Assembly: GCA_002305765.1 (NCBI GenBank)
Contig: DBQU01000062.1
Coordinates: 1-64,000, forward strand
Source of the DNA: Deltaproteobacteria bacterium UBA1386
GTDB taxonomy: Bacteria; Desulfobacterota; Syntrophorhabdia; Syntrophorhabdales; Syntrophorhabdaceae
DNA: 64,000 bases
Direction of reading: 5' to 3'
Part shown: piece by piece, positions 20,334 to 29,966 of the stretch
How the letters are laid out: the number at the start of each line of letters is the position of its first letter
How positions within the stretch are numbered: the first letter of the stretch is position 1
The notes under the pieces: model-generated
The model's database searches: none
What the model saw: only the letters and a program-made list of their open reading frames with translations
Told to the model about the DNA's origin: nothing
Translations under genes and position numbers: made by a program

Positions 20334-20774
20334 ATGACAAGAAAGGAAAAGGCACTCGAGGCATTTGCCAGCGGGCTCAATTGCGCTCAGTCCGTCCTAC
20401 TGGCCTTCGCGGATGAACCGGGGCTCGACCCCGAGAAGGGTTTGAAGATGGCCAGCTCCTTCGGGGGCGGCATGGGAGCGATGGGTCTCACCTGCGGCGC
20501 GGTGACGGGCGCTTTCATGGTAATCGGCCTCGACAGCGGGTACGCGTCCAGCGTCGACAGACCCGCCAAGGAGACCATGTACGGGGCAGTGCAGGGTTTC
20601 GCCCGCGAGTTCACAGAGGCCCACGGATCCATCGCCTGCCGGGAACTCCTCGGATGCGATATCTCAACCCTCGCGGGATATCACGAGGCGATCGAGAAGG
20701 ACCTCTTCCACACCGTGTGCCCGAAGTACGTGGAGACTGCCGTCGTGATCCTCGAGAGAACGTTGGGACGATGA
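20334..20774 (+). CDS. C-GCAxxG-C-C family protein
   Basis: Small cytosolic protein, 146 aa, of the family named after its cysteine motif, generally regarded as redox-active but of unknown function. Visible Cys positions: NCAQSVL near residue 22, LTCGAVTGAFMVIGL near 62, IACRELLGCD near 100-106, and VCP near 128. The glycine-rich SSFGGGMGAMG precedes the second Cys. It starts after AAAGGGAGG. The family is often found in anaerobes next to redox enzymes, but here it stands between an acyl-CoA synthetase (divergent) and an exported protein, which does not specify a role. Confidence 0.85.
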   Translation: MTRKEKALEAFASGLNCAQSVLLAFADEPGLDPEKGLKMASSFGGGMGAMGLTCGAVTGAFMVIGLDSGYASSVDRPAKETMYGAVQGFAREFTEAHGSIACRELLGCDISTLAGYHEAIEKDLFHTVCPKYVETAVVILERTLGR

Positions 20775-20842
20775 GCATTGAAATGCATTGGTATAAAGGT
20801 GCTTACATTCACGGAGAAGGGTGATATACTTATACGAGAATT

Positions 20843-21241
20843 ATGAGAAAACTGGCTGCGATACTTACGGTCACTGTCTGCCTTTCCCTTGCTGTTCCCA
20901 CCATTGGAGAGGCACGGCGGTACTATTATGGGCCCTACAGGGGATGCTGCGGCTGTTCCGGCGATTACTGGGTACCGGCTGCGGTCCTGGCCGGCACGGT
21001 ACTGGCCGGCGCCCTGGTCATCGGTGCGATGAGCCAGAGCTCACGACAGCCGACCCAGCCGACCGTCTCCCAGCCGGCATACCGGCCGATCGATACCCGC
21101 CAGCCTTATGCCTCCCCCGACCCGGACTTCGTTACCCGCTACAGCAAGAAAGAGACCTCCGGCCAGTGGACCATCGTCCCTGCCCAAAAGGTAGGCGACA
21201 CATGGGTTCCCGCCCACCGCGTATTCGTTCCGGATCCCTGA
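20843..21241 (+). CDS. Small exported protein, unknown function
   Basis: A 132-aa protein with a clear Sec signal peptide (MRKLAAILTVTVCLSLAVP, cleavage near EARR). A Tyr/Cys/Gly-rich stretch (RRYYYGPYRGCCGCSGDYW), a hydrophobic Ala/Gly-rich helix (about 48-66), a Pro/Gln/Thr-rich linker and a C-terminal segment SGQWTIVPAQKVGDTWVPAH follow. I do not recognise the family; such composition suggests a cell-envelope protein. A TATACT hexamer (20825-20830) ends only 12 bases before the ATG, giving a very short leader, and no clear ribosome-binding site is seen. Confidence 0.75.
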   Translation: MRKLAAILTVTVCLSLAVPTIGEARRYYYGPYRGCCGCSGDYWVPAAVLAGTVLAGALVIGAMSQSSRQPTQPTVSQPAYRPIDTRQPYASPDPDFVTRYSKKETSGQWTIVPAQKVGDTWVPAHRVFVPDP

Positions 21242-21285
21242 CAAAATGGCTGCACCCGCTTAAAGCCGCTCGAGCACCCTCTTTC

Positions 21286-22458
21286 CTACCGTTCCATGAA
21301 CTTCATATAGCATTCGCTGTATCGTATATTGTCAAGATCTTTCTCTCTTGTGACGAGATTCCTGTTGCGCAAGCCTCCTGTTGCGTACGCGGCGTTGAGC
21401 CACCTGCATGCCTCCGATGCGTTATTCCGGAGAGACTCTACTCTCGCGAGAAGCATCATCGTGGCGAGGTTTCCCGGCTTCAGCTCCAGCGCCTTCTTAA
21501 GGTCCCCCACGGATTCATCGAGTCGACCCACCTCTCTGTACAGAGCCGCTCTTGTCAGGTAGAGGGCCGCACTCGACGGACTCAGTTCGATGGCCTTTGA
21601 GAAGTCTTCCTTCGCCTTGTCGGGCCGCCTGTAGAAGACATACGTCAGGCCCCGCTGCGAATAGAGGACAACCTGGGCCGGATCGATCCTTATCGCCCTC
21701 GACAGGTCTTCGATCGCCCGCCCGTATCTCTTCGTCGCCGCGTAGATGTCCGCCCGCCCCTGGTAGGCCTGCCAGAAACCCGGTGCGACCTTTATCAACC
21801 CATTGTAGTCCGCCAGGGCCTCATCGTAACGCTTCATCTTCTTCTGCACAAGGCCGCGGCCGAGAAGGCTCAGAAAATCTCCGGGGTTCAGCTCGAGCGC
21901 CCTCGTATAATCATCGACCGCCTTTTGCTGCTCCTTCATCGCCGCGTGCGTGTTACCCCGAAAACACAACGCCCGGGCATTCTTCGGATCAAGTTCGATG
22001 GATCTGTTGAGGTCCCCCAGGGCGTCCCCGTATTTCTTTTCGACGTAGGAGATCATCCCCCTGTGCGCCAGGGCCGCCGAATTGCCCGGATTGATCTCTA
22101 TTGCCCTGGACAGATCCACACGCGCGGCCCCGTAATCCTTTTTCATCTCATGGATCTGGCCGCGGCCGAGATACGCCATGTCGTTCTTCGGGTCCATCTC
22201 TATGGCCCTGTCGAAATCGCCCATCGCCTTGCCTGCATCGCCTGCACCCATGTACGCGAACCCCCGCCACGCATGCTCGGCCCCCAGGCCCTCCTTCGAC
22301 AACTTCCCGGACCCTATCAGCCCCGTGCATTCCCGGACCGCATCGCTGAACCGCCCTTGCATCACAAGGTCCCGGCAGGCTTCGGAGGCGCACACGGCCG
22401 AAGGCGAAGAGACGCCGGAACAGACAACACAGAGAATCACTACGATGGCAAGCCTCAT
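21286..22458 (-). CDS. TPR repeat protein, exported
   Basis: Protein of 390 aa with an N-terminal signal peptide (RLAIVVILCVVCSGVSSP) and about nine tetratricopeptide repeats with the typical W-LG-Y-A-F-A-P pattern, for example DFDRAIEMDPKNDMAYLGRG and DLSRAIEINPGNSAALAHRG. TPR arrays bind protein partners; the location should be periplasmic or outer-membrane linked. The last 40 residues leave the repeat pattern (ACRWLNAAYATGGLRNRNLV, then a Tyr/Met-rich tail). It lies downstream of, and on the same strand as, the nuo operon, but a terminator hairpin separates them. Confidence 0.88.
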   Translation of the reverse strand: MRLAIVVILCVVCSGVSSPSAVCASEACRDLVMQGRFSDAVRECTGLIGSGKLSKEGLGAEHAWRGFAYMGAGDAGKAMGDFDRAIEMDPKNDMAYLGRGQIHEMKKDYGAARVDLSRAIEINPGNSAALAHRGMISYVEKKYGDALGDLNRSIELDPKNARALCFRGNTHAAMKEQQKAVDDYTRALELNPGDFLSLLGRGLVQKKMKRYDEALADYNGLIKVAPGFWQAYQGRADIYAATKRYGRAIEDLSRAIRIDPAQVVLYSQRGLTYVFYRRPDKAKEDFSKAIELSPSSAALYLTRAALYREVGRLDESVGDLKKALELKPGNLATMMLLARVESLRNNASEACRWLNAAYATGGLRNRNLVTREKDLDNIRYSECYMKFMER

Positions 22459-22569
22459 ATCGTCCTCCTGTCGCGGGCATCCAGCACTCCTTCCCGAATA
22501 CTCTGCGCCCGCGCCCGCCGTCTTTCCGAATGGCCCCCGCGGAGATGTCCACCCCGTTCGCCCGATAAC

Positions 22570-22607
22570 GAAACGGTCGGCCGCAAAGAAAACCTCACGG
22601 CCGACCG
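22570..22607 (-). terminator. Terminator of the nuo operon
   Basis: Perfect 10-bp stem CGGTCGGCCG / CGGCCGACCG with a 14-base loop, 35 bases past the nuoN stop. It is followed on the minus strand by TTTCGTT, so the U-tract is short. Confidence 0.7.
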
Positions 22608-22641
22608 CATGATATGCTTCAGTTACCTACCTGTATCGGAT

Positions 22642-24102
22642 CTAACCGAAGATACTCACTGCCTTCTGGGCTATCAACAGAAAGGTCTTCGGGAAGATGC
22701 CCATGTGCAGGAGGGCCCATATGCAGATGAGCATGACCAGACCATAACTTGGGGCCTTGTCGACCGTCCCCGGTTCACCGATGGTCTCTCTGAAGTACAT
22801 GTACATCATGACCCTAAGGTAGTAGTAAGCGGCCACAACGCTGTTGAGAAAGCCGATGATGGCCAGCCAGTAATATTGCGCCTTGACGGCCGTGCTGAAG
22901 ACGTAGAATTTTCCCATGAAGCCGGCCAGCGGAGGTACTCCCGCCAGCGACAGGAGAAAGATGCTCATGCACAGCGCGATGAACGGATGACGGGCGCCAA
23001 GCCCCGCGTAGCTATCGAGGTCGCTGTTGTTGTCGCCCTTCTTCTGCAGGACGATGACCACCGTAAAGGCGCCGATGTTCATGAAGGAGTACGCCATGAG
23101 ATAATAGAGCATGCTCGACGCGAGCGCCCTGTCCCCGGTTATGAAGGCGACCAGTATGTATCCCGCGTGCGCGATGCTCGAGTACGCCAGCATTCGCTTG
23201 ATGTCGCGCTGCACAAGGGCGGTGATGTTCCCCACGCACATCGTCAGCACCGCCAGTATCCAGATGATCTCCGACCAGCCGAACTGGAAGGGGACGAAGG
23301 CAGTGAAGAAAACACGTATAAGCGCCCCGAAGGCCGCCGCCTTCACACCCGTCGCCATGTAGGCGGTGACGGAGGTCGGCGCGCCCTGGTACACGTCGGG
23401 CGTCCACATGTGAAAGGGGACCGAGGCTATCTTGAAGCCGAATCCCACGATCAGGAAGCCCAGGCCTATTATGAACATCGTCGCCGAGAAGGGCTGCTTC
23501 ATCAGGAAGAATTTCTTGAGCTCGGCCACGTCCATAAGTCCCGTGGAACCGTAGATCATGGCCATCCCGTAAAGGAGGAACGCGGTCGCGAAGGCACCCA
23601 GGAGAAAATATTTCAGGGCAGCCTCGACGGACGCAATGTTGCCCCTCAGGAGTCCGCAGAGCACGTAGATCGAAAGGGACATGACCTCAAGGCCGATGAA
23701 GATCGTGACAAAATGATGCGACGATGTCATGACCATCATGCCGAGCACCCCGAACATCAGGAGCGCGTAGTATTCCCCCGACCCTATCTCCTCCCGGTCC
23801 GCGTAGCGCAGGGAAACCACGGAAACCAGAATAAGGATGGCTATGAAAAGACCTTTGAAGAATGTACCGTAATTATCGATGGTATAGAGCTGATTGAACA
23901 CATCCTGGTTCGCACCCCAGAGGTTCACCGTGAAGTACATGGCGCAGAGGGACCCGATCACGGAGAGCACGCCGCAGGTCTTCGAGGCGACGGGCCCCCT
24001 CGTCAGACCGCCGATGATAAGCAACAGAAGCCCCCACCCGGTCAGCATGATCTCGGGCATTATCCATCTAAACTCACAGGCAGGTATTATTGAAGCGTCC
24101 AT
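22642..24102 (-). CDS. nuoN: NADH-quinone oxidoreductase subunit N
   Basis: Antiporter-like proton-pumping subunit of complex I, 486 aa, about 14 TM helices. Pump-family signatures are GLEVMSLSIYVLCG, KYFLLGAFATAFLLYG, PFHMWTPDVYQGAPTSVTAYMAT and LVQRDIKRMLAYSSIAHAGY, holding the conserved Lys and Glu residues of the half-channels. It is the last gene of the operon, 12 bases after nuoM, and is followed by a hairpin terminator. Confidence 0.96.
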   Translation of the reverse strand: MDASIIPACEFRWIMPEIMLTGWGLLLLIIGGLTRGPVASKTCGVLSVIGSLCAMYFTVNLWGANQDVFNQLYTIDNYGTFFKGLFIAILILVSVVSLRYADREEIGSGEYYALLMFGVLGMMVMTSSHHFVTIFIGLEVMSLSIYVLCGLLRGNIASVEAALKYFLLGAFATAFLLYGMAMIYGSTGLMDVAELKKFFLMKQPFSATMFIIGLGFLIVGFGFKIASVPFHMWTPDVYQGAPTSVTAYMATGVKAAAFGALIRVFFTAFVPFQFGWSEIIWILAVLTMCVGNITALVQRDIKRMLAYSSIAHAGYILVAFITGDRALASSMLYYLMAYSFMNIGAFTVVIVLQKKGDNNSDLDSYAGLGARHPFIALCMSIFLLSLAGVPPLAGFMGKFYVFSTAVKAQYYWLAIIGFLNSVVAAYYYLRVMMYMYFRETIGEPGTVDKAPSYGLVMLICIWALLHMGIFPKTFLLIAQKAVSIFG

Positions 24103-24114
24103 TAACAGGCACCC

Positions 24115-25689
24115 CTATCTTGTCATATTCGTATTCGCCACTTCTCCGGCCATCTTCCCCGGGACCGTGTTCCCTTCGAGAACCCGCGCCTGGGCGCTCT
24201 TCTGCTTCACAAAGGCAAGGTATTCCGCCACCGACGTGTCCATCTTCTTGAAGAACATCTTCGGGTACACACCCATAAGAATTATGAAGAAGACCATGCA
24301 GACCAGTATGAGGATCTCCCGGCCGTTAAGGTCTTTCAGGTTCCTGTTCTCTTCCTTTGTCACCACCCCGAACATCACCCTCTGGAACATCCAGAGCATG
24401 TACACCGCGCCCAGTATGACACCCGTCGTCGCGAGCGTGCCGTAGACCACATTATTCTTGAAGGCTCCCAGAAGGATCAGGAACTCGCCCACAAAACCGT
24501 TCGTTCCCGGCAACGCGATGGACGAAAGGGTGATTATCATGAAAAAGACCGCGAATATGGGCATCACCTTCGAGAGGCCGCCGAAGTCGGATATCATCCT
24601 CGTGTGCCTCCGCTCGTAGATCATGCCGACGATAAGGAAGAGGCCACCGGTGGATATGCCATGGTTCAGCATCTGGTAGATACCCCCCTGGACCCCCTGC
24701 ATGTTGAAGGCGAATATGCCGAGCATGACGTAGCCAAGGTGACTCACACTCGAAAAGGCGATCAGCCTCTTGAGGTCCGGCTGCATCATGCTTACGATGG
24801 CACCGTAGATGATGCCGATCACCGCCAGTATCGACATGAGCGGGATCGCGTCGATCGCCGCGGCCGGGAAAAGAGGGATCGCGAACCGGATGAAACCGTA
24901 CGTACCCATCTTCAGCAGAACGCCTGCGAGGATGACACTGCCCGCCGTCGGCGCCTCCGTATGGGCGTCGGGCAACCAGGTGTGGACCGGGAACATGGGG
25001 ACCTTGATGGCGAAGGAGAGGGCGAAGGCCCCGAAAAGCCAGTACTGCTTCGCGATGGGGACGCTCGCCTTGTAGAGTTCGAGGACGTTGAAAGTGTACA
25101 CGCCCGTACTGTTATAGTAGAAGAAGTACAGCGTCAGGATCGCCACGAGCATCAGAACGCTGCCCGCCATGGTGAAAAGGAAGAACTTTATGGCGGCGTA
25201 GATCCTGCGCGGGCCGCCCCACACACCTATGAGGAGATACATGGGGATAAGCATCAGTTCCCAGAACACGTAGAAAAGCACGAGATCGAGGGCGCACAGC
25301 GTCCCTATCATCGCCGTTTCGAGGAAAAGGAAGGTTATGTAGTACTCCTTCACCCTGTCCTCGATGGCCTTCCAGGAACAGAGAACACATATCACCGTCA
25401 GGAATGTGGTCAAAAGGACGAGGAGAAGGCTGATGCCGTCTATGCCCAGAAAATAGCTGATGCCCCATTCGGGGAACCAGTCCGCTTTTTCAACGAACTG
25501 CATCGTCTTCGCCGCATCATCGAACTTGAAGAAAAGCGGAATCGATACGGCAAGCTCGATCAGGGAAATGACAAGGGTAAAGACCTTGATGAACTGAGCG
25601 TTCCTGCGATTGGCAAAAAGCAGGATCACTGCCCCGAGGAGCGGAAAGTATATGAGAAAGCTGAGTATTGGGACCGACATTACCGTCAT
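24115..25689 (-). CDS. nuoM: NADH-quinone oxidoreductase subunit M
   Basis: Second antiporter-like membrane pump of complex I, 524 aa. Motifs: FWELMLIPMYLLIGVWGG, AIKFFLFTMAGS, PMFPVHTWLPDAHTEAPTAG, and MMQPDLKRLIAFSSVSHLG, with the discontinuous TM helices around them. The ATG at 25689 has AAGGTG upstream; an upstream open frame and an ATG three codons later (25680) are alternatives. The gap to nuoL is ten bases. Confidence 0.95.
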   Translation of the reverse strand: MTVMSVPILSFLIYFPLLGAVILLFANRRNAQFIKVFTLVISLIELAVSIPLFFKFDDAAKTMQFVEKADWFPEWGISYFLGIDGISLLLVLLTTFLTVICVLCSWKAIEDRVKEYYITFLFLETAMIGTLCALDLVLFYVFWELMLIPMYLLIGVWGGPRRIYAAIKFFLFTMAGSVLMLVAILTLYFFYYNSTGVYTFNVLELYKASVPIAKQYWLFGAFALSFAIKVPMFPVHTWLPDAHTEAPTAGSVILAGVLLKMGTYGFIRFAIPLFPAAAIDAIPLMSILAVIGIIYGAIVSMMQPDLKRLIAFSSVSHLGYVMLGIFAFNMQGVQGGIYQMLNHGISTGGLFLIVGMIYERRHTRMISDFGGLSKVMPIFAVFFMIITLSSIALPGTNGFVGEFLILLGAFKNNVVYGTLATTGVILGAVYMLWMFQRVMFGVVTKEENRNLKDLNGREILILVCMVFFIILMGVYPKMFFKKMDTSVAEYLAFVKQKSAQARVLEGNTVPGKMAGEVANTNMTR

Positions 25690-25699
25690 GAACACACCT

Positions 25700-27685
25700 T
25701 CACAAGATTCTCGAAATAAGATAGCCGATAACGATGATCGCACCGAATATTATCGCAAACGCGTAGCCCTGAACGAATCCGCTCTGTATCTTCCGGATGA
25801 GACTGCCGATACCCGACAGCACCGCGGCTATCCCGTTTATGATGCCGTCAATGATCGTCTCATCGAAAAAGTCCTTGCAGACCTTGCCAAGCTTGAACAG
25901 GCCCTTCACGAATATGAACCCGTACAATTCGTCCACGAAATACTTGTTGTGCACCAATGTGAACAGACCGTGGAACTTCTCCACGAACCTCTTCGGGAGA
26001 TTGGGATACTTCATGTAGAACAGCCAGGCGATAAAGATTCCCAGGAACCCGATGATGATGGCCCCGATCATCAGTTGCATCTCCGCACTGGCCTCCGCTC
26101 CCCCACCCTCGGCACCAGACGCGAATGCTGTGCTGACGATACTGAAACCGCCCGAATGCGTCGCTGCCGCCGGCGCGTGGTGCCCGAACACGGGCTCGAG
26201 CCACTTTTCGATATGGTTCGAACCTCCCAGCAGATGGGGCACTCCGACATAGCCGCCGACGATGCTGAGCACCGCCAGGATCATCAGAGGTATCGTCATG
26301 ACCTTTGGAGACTCGTGTATATGATGCTTCACCTCTTCCGACGCCCTGCATTCGCCGTGGAAGGTGTTGAAGAACATCCTGAACATGTAGAAGGCCGTCA
26401 GGCCAGCGGTGAGCGCGCCCAGGGCCCAGAACCAGAAGCTGTGGTACCTGCTGAAGGCCATCCAGAGTATCTCGTCCTTGCTGAAGAACCCCGACAGGCC
26501 GGGCACACCGGCTATCGCCAGGCATGCGATGAGCGTCGTCCAGTAGGTGATCGGTATCTTCTTCCGCAGTCCGCCCATCTTTCTCATGTCGAGCTCACCG
26601 CTCATCGCGTGCATGACGCTGCCGGCGGCGAGGAAAAGAAGGCCCTTAAAAAAGGCGTGGGTCATGAGGTGGAAGATGCCTGCCGCATAGGCCCCGGCTC
26701 CGACGCCCACGAACATATAACCAAGCTGGCTCACCGTCGAGTACGCGAGCACGCGCTTGATGTCATACTGGGCGCAGCCGATGGTCGCCGCAAAGAATGC
26801 CGTCAAAAGTCCGACGACGGTGACGACGAGCAGTGTCGTCGGGGCAAGCACGTAGAAGAAGTTGAGCCGGGCGATCATGTAGACGCCGGCGGTGACCATC
26901 GTCGCGGCGTGGATGAGGGAGCTGACAGGCGTCGGGCCTTCCATGGCGTCGGGAAGCCAGACATACAGAGGTATCTGTGCCGACTTACCCGTGGCCCCCA
27001 CGAAGAACAGAAGGGTTATTATCGTTGCCAGGCCGGGACCGAGAAGATGAGCGTTTGCCTGAAGCTCCGAGAATTTCAGGGTCCAGACCCCGGCAGCCCC
27101 CAGGGCTCCTACGAGGGTGAACACACCGAGGAGAAAGCCAAAGTCCCCGATCCTGTTCACAATGAACGCCTTCTTCCCTGCATTCGAGGCGGAGTCCTTC
27201 TCGTACCAGAAGCCGATGAGCAGGTACGAACAGAGTCCAACACCCTCCCACCCGACAAACATGAGAAGGACGTTGTCGCCCGTCACGAGGGTGAGCATCA
27301 TGAAGACGAAGAGGTTGAGGTAGCAGAAATAACGCCTGAACCCCGGGTCGTCGTGCATGTAACCCGCCGAATATATGTGGATCAGGGACCCAACACCGGA
27401 GACGACGAGGCACATGATTATCGACAGGGCGTCGATCCTGAAACCGATCTGCGTCTTGAAATCCCCGGACACGATCCAATCGAAGACCGTCTTCTCGAAA
27501 ACCCTGCTTTCAGGCGCGAGCTGCAGGAACTGCACGAAGATGGTTGCCGACACCGCGAAGGATGCTATGACAGAGAGGCAGGCAACCCAGGCGGTCAGTG
27601 TCTTCGGAAAACGAACCCCGAGAAGGCCGTTTATGAGGAACCCGATTGCGGGAAACGCCGGTATAAGCCAGATAAGGTCAGCCAT
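25700..27685 (-). CDS. nuoL: NADH-quinone oxidoreductase subunit L
   Basis: Distal antiporter-like subunit of complex I, 661 aa, with 14 core TM helices plus a long C-terminal lateral helix. Visible motifs: GWEGVGLCSYLLIGFWYEKD, KSAQIPLYVWLPDAMEGPTP followed by VSSLIHAATMVTAG, GCAQYDIKRVLAYSTVSQLG, and THAFFKGLLFLAAGS. A Gly/Ser/Ala-rich soluble linker at about 505-535 precedes the lateral helix. Length is normal. Confidence 0.97.
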   Translation of the reverse strand: MADLIWLIPAFPAIGFLINGLLGVRFPKTLTAWVACLSVIASFAVSATIFVQFLQLAPESRVFEKTVFDWIVSGDFKTQIGFRIDALSIIMCLVVSGVGSLIHIYSAGYMHDDPGFRRYFCYLNLFVFMMLTLVTGDNVLLMFVGWEGVGLCSYLLIGFWYEKDSASNAGKKAFIVNRIGDFGFLLGVFTLVGALGAAGVWTLKFSELQANAHLLGPGLATIITLLFFVGATGKSAQIPLYVWLPDAMEGPTPVSSLIHAATMVTAGVYMIARLNFFYVLAPTTLLVVTVVGLLTAFFAATIGCAQYDIKRVLAYSTVSQLGYMFVGVGAGAYAAGIFHLMTHAFFKGLLFLAAGSVMHAMSGELDMRKMGGLRKKIPITYWTTLIACLAIAGVPGLSGFFSKDEILWMAFSRYHSFWFWALGALTAGLTAFYMFRMFFNTFHGECRASEEVKHHIHESPKVMTIPLMILAVLSIVGGYVGVPHLLGGSNHIEKWLEPVFGHHAPAAATHSGGFSIVSTAFASGAEGGGAEASAEMQLMIGAIIIGFLGIFIAWLFYMKYPNLPKRFVEKFHGLFTLVHNKYFVDELYGFIFVKGLFKLGKVCKDFFDETIIDGIINGIAAVLSGIGSLIRKIQSGFVQGYAFAIIFGAIIVIGYLISRIL

Positions 27686-27699
27686 TTAAAACCCCTTCT

Positions 27700-28011
27700 T
27701 TACCCCTTGAGCAGATTAAAATCGTCAACGTGCACCGTGCCCTTCAGCCTGAATATGAGCACGAATATGGCGAGCCCCACCGCCGCCTCCGCCGCCGCAA
27801 CGGCCATGATGAAAATGACGAAGATGGTTCCGTCCAGTGAACTGAGAAAATTCCCCGAGGTGATGAAGCTCAGGTTGACCGCGTTCAGCATGAGCTCGAT
27901 GCACATGAAGATCACGATCGCGTTCCTCCGTGTTATGACACCCACGGCCCCCACGGTGAAAAGCACCGCCGAGAGCAGGTAATAGAGGGTCTGCGGTATC
28001 TCGGGCAACAT
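27700..28011 (-). CDS. nuoK: NADH-quinone oxidoreductase subunit K
   Basis: Three-helix membrane subunit of complex I, 103 aa. The two conserved membrane Glu residues are in FMCIELMLNAVNL and AVAAAEAAVGLAI. It shares in the proton path next to NuoJ and NuoN. It sits between nuoJ and nuoL with gaps of 10 and 14 bases. Confidence 0.96.
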   Translation of the reverse strand: MLPEIPQTLYYLLSAVLFTVGAVGVITRRNAIVIFMCIELMLNAVNLSFITSGNFLSSLDGTIFVIFIMAVAAAEAAVGLAIFVLIFRLKGTVHVDDFNLLKG

Positions 28012-28021
28012 TTTCTCTCTC

Positions 28022-28555
28022 CTAATCCTTTCTTTTCTTCGCGAGCAGTACGGCCCCCACTATACCCACGAGAAGAAGTATCGAGGCAATCTCGAAGGCG
28101 AAGACGTACTTGCCGTAAAGGAGTGTTCCCACCGCCCTGGTGTTGCCGATCTCGGCGAGCTTCTGGGCGCTGTAGACCCCTTTCTGCCCCGCGTCGCTAT
28201 AGGTGAACACCCCCGCCAGGACCTGCAGAAAAAGCAGGATGGTAACGACTCCGCCGATAAGCTTCGCAAAGGAAAGCCTTCTCTTCCACTGCGCGCCCCA
28301 TTCCAGGTGGATCAGCATTATCACGAAGAGGACGAGCATCATGATCGCCCCGGCATAGACCATGATCTGGGCCACGGCGATGAATGTCGCGTTGAGGAGC
28401 ACGTAGAGGATCGCGACGGAGAAGAAGGTCACGATCAACCACAGGGCGCTGTGGATGGGGTTTTTCCTTGTCACCATCATGAGCGACGATCCCGTCGCCA
28501 CAAGGGCCGCAACAACAAAGATAAACCATTTGAATCCGATACCGATGCCGATCAT
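28022..28555 (-). CDS. nuoJ: NADH-quinone oxidoreductase subunit J
   Basis: Five-helix membrane subunit of complex I, 177 aa. The pi-bulge region is seen as AQIMVYAGAIMMLVLFVIML, typical of the family, and the last helix is FEIASILLLVGIVGAVLLAK. It overlaps nuoI by four bases, indicating translational coupling. Confidence 0.95.
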   Translation of the reverse strand: MIGIGIGFKWFIFVVAALVATGSSLMMVTRKNPIHSALWLIVTFFSVAILYVLLNATFIAVAQIMVYAGAIMMLVLFVIMLIHLEWGAQWKRRLSFAKLIGGVVTILLFLQVLAGVFTYSDAGQKGVYSAQKLAEIGNTRAVGTLLYGKYVFAFEIASILLLVGIVGAVLLAKKRKD

Positions 28556-28971
28556 TTTCTATCCTCATACATGGCAAGGAGTCTCTTCATGTCCAGTACA
28601 AAATCCTCTTTCCGGTAATGTGCCTGCTCGTAGTCTTTGCCGAGATTGATGGCGTTAACCGGGCAGGCATCCTGGCAGAAGCCGCAGTAGATGCATCGCC
28701 ACGGGTCGATCTCGTATTTTATGGGATACCGTTTGCCGTCGAATCTCTCGCCTATCTCCAGAGTGATGCACTGGTTGGGACAGGCCTTGACACAGAGTCC
28801 GCAGGCGACACAGGCCGTCTCACCGGCCTCGTTCTTCTTGAAGTAGTGTATCCCTCGCCATCTTTCGGGTACTTCATGCTTCTTCTCCGGGTACTGATAG
28901 GTTATGGGCTTCGTGAAGACCCGTGTGAACGTCAACCTGAGACCTTTGAGAAGGGGCAGGATCTGTTTCAT
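28552..28971 (-). CDS. nuoI: NADH-quinone oxidoreductase subunit I
   Basis: Peripheral ferredoxin-like subunit of complex I, 139 aa, carrying two [4Fe-4S] clusters (N6a and N6b) that pass electrons toward NuoB. The two motifs are CVACGLCVKACPNQC and CIYCGFCQDACPVNAI. The ATG at 28971 overlaps the nuoH stop; a GTG one codon upstream is possible. Confidence 0.96.
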   Translation of the reverse strand: MKQILPLLKGLRLTFTRVFTKPITYQYPEKKHEVPERWRGIHYFKKNEAGETACVACGLCVKACPNQCITLEIGERFDGKRYPIKYEIDPWRCIYCGFCQDACPVNAINLGKDYEQAHYRKEDFVLDMKRLLAMYEDRK

Positions 28972-29963
28972 CACAGCACCCCCATTGCCACGAGGGCAGC
29001 GGTAACGACAACGTTAAGGAGGGTAAGGGGCAGGAGCACCTTCCATCCGAATTGCATGATGTGATCGTATCTCAACCTCGGGTACGTCCCCCTCTCCCAG
29101 ATAAAGAAGAAGATGACACAGAAGACCTTTATCAGGAACCAGATCGGCCCGGGCAGCCAGGGCCCCATCCATCCGCCGAGGAACAGGGTGGTAACGATGG
29201 CAGCTATGGTGAACATGTGCGCGTACTCGGCGATCATGAAGGTCGCGAACTTCATGCTGCTGTATTCGATGTTGAAACCGCATGCCAGCTCGCTCTCCGA
29301 TTCGGGCATATCGAAAGGCGTCCTGTTTATCTCCGCCAGTCCTGCTACGAGGTAGAAGAGAAAGCCTGCCGGATACTTGATCACGAACCACATCCCTTCC
29401 TGAGCCGAAACGATGTCACGGAGGTTCAAGGACCCTGCGAGGATTATGGTGCCGATGACCGCAAGGCCAAGGGCCACCTCGTAGCTGATCATCTGCGCCG
29501 CGGCACGCAATGCCCCGAGCACCCCGTACTTGTTCCCTGAGGCCCACCCGCCGAGAACCACACCATACTCACCGAGGGTCGCGAGGGCAAGCAGGTACAG
29601 AAGGCCCGTATCCAGGTCGGCAACGACCAGCTTGATCTGTCTGCCCAGGAAGGTTACGGTGTCTCCGAAGGGAATGACCGCGAACATGGAGAGCGCCGCG
29701 AAGAGGGAGATGCCCGGTGCGAGGACGTAGAGAGTCTTGTCCGCCTCGTCAGGTATGATGTCTTCCTTGAAGAAAGACTTGACGCCGTCCGCGATCGGCT
29801 GAAGGAGACCGAAGGGCCCCACCCTGTTGGGACCGAGCCTGACCTGCAGACGGCCGAGCAGTTTTCGCTCAAGGAGCGTGGTATAGGCCACACATCCCAT
29901 GAGGACGAGCACCACAACGATGTTCTTGACCACCATTTCAATCAAAGTATAGAGCGATTCCAT
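28971..29963 (-). CDS. nuoH: NADH-quinone oxidoreductase subunit H
   Basis: Membrane subunit forming the quinone chamber of complex I, 330 aa, eight TM helices. Conserved motifs: ERKLLGRLQVRLGPNRVGPFG, GLAEINRTPFDMPESESELA (acidic loop near the quinone tunnel) followed by GFNIEYS, and YDHIMQFGWKVLLPLTLLN. The gap to nuoG is three bases. Confidence 0.97.
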   Translation of the reverse strand: MESLYTLIEMVVKNIVVVLVLMGCVAYTTLLERKLLGRLQVRLGPNRVGPFGLLQPIADGVKSFFKEDIIPDEADKTLYVLAPGISLFAALSMFAVIPFGDTVTFLGRQIKLVVADLDTGLLYLLALATLGEYGVVLGGWASGNKYGVLGALRAAAQMISYEVALGLAVIGTIILAGSLNLRDIVSAQEGMWFVIKYPAGFLFYLVAGLAEINRTPFDMPESESELACGFNIEYSSMKFATFMIAEYAHMFTIAAIVTTLFLGGWMGPWLPGPIWFLIKVFCVIFFFIWERGTYPRLRYDHIMQFGWKVLLPLTLLNVVVTAALVAMGVL

Positions 29964-29966
29964 GCC

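Noticed and set aside
16586..20774. Selenoprotein gene with in-frame TGA near selA
   Set aside because: The neighbouring proteins have full family length without read-through, and no SECIS-like hairpin was convincing after a TGA.
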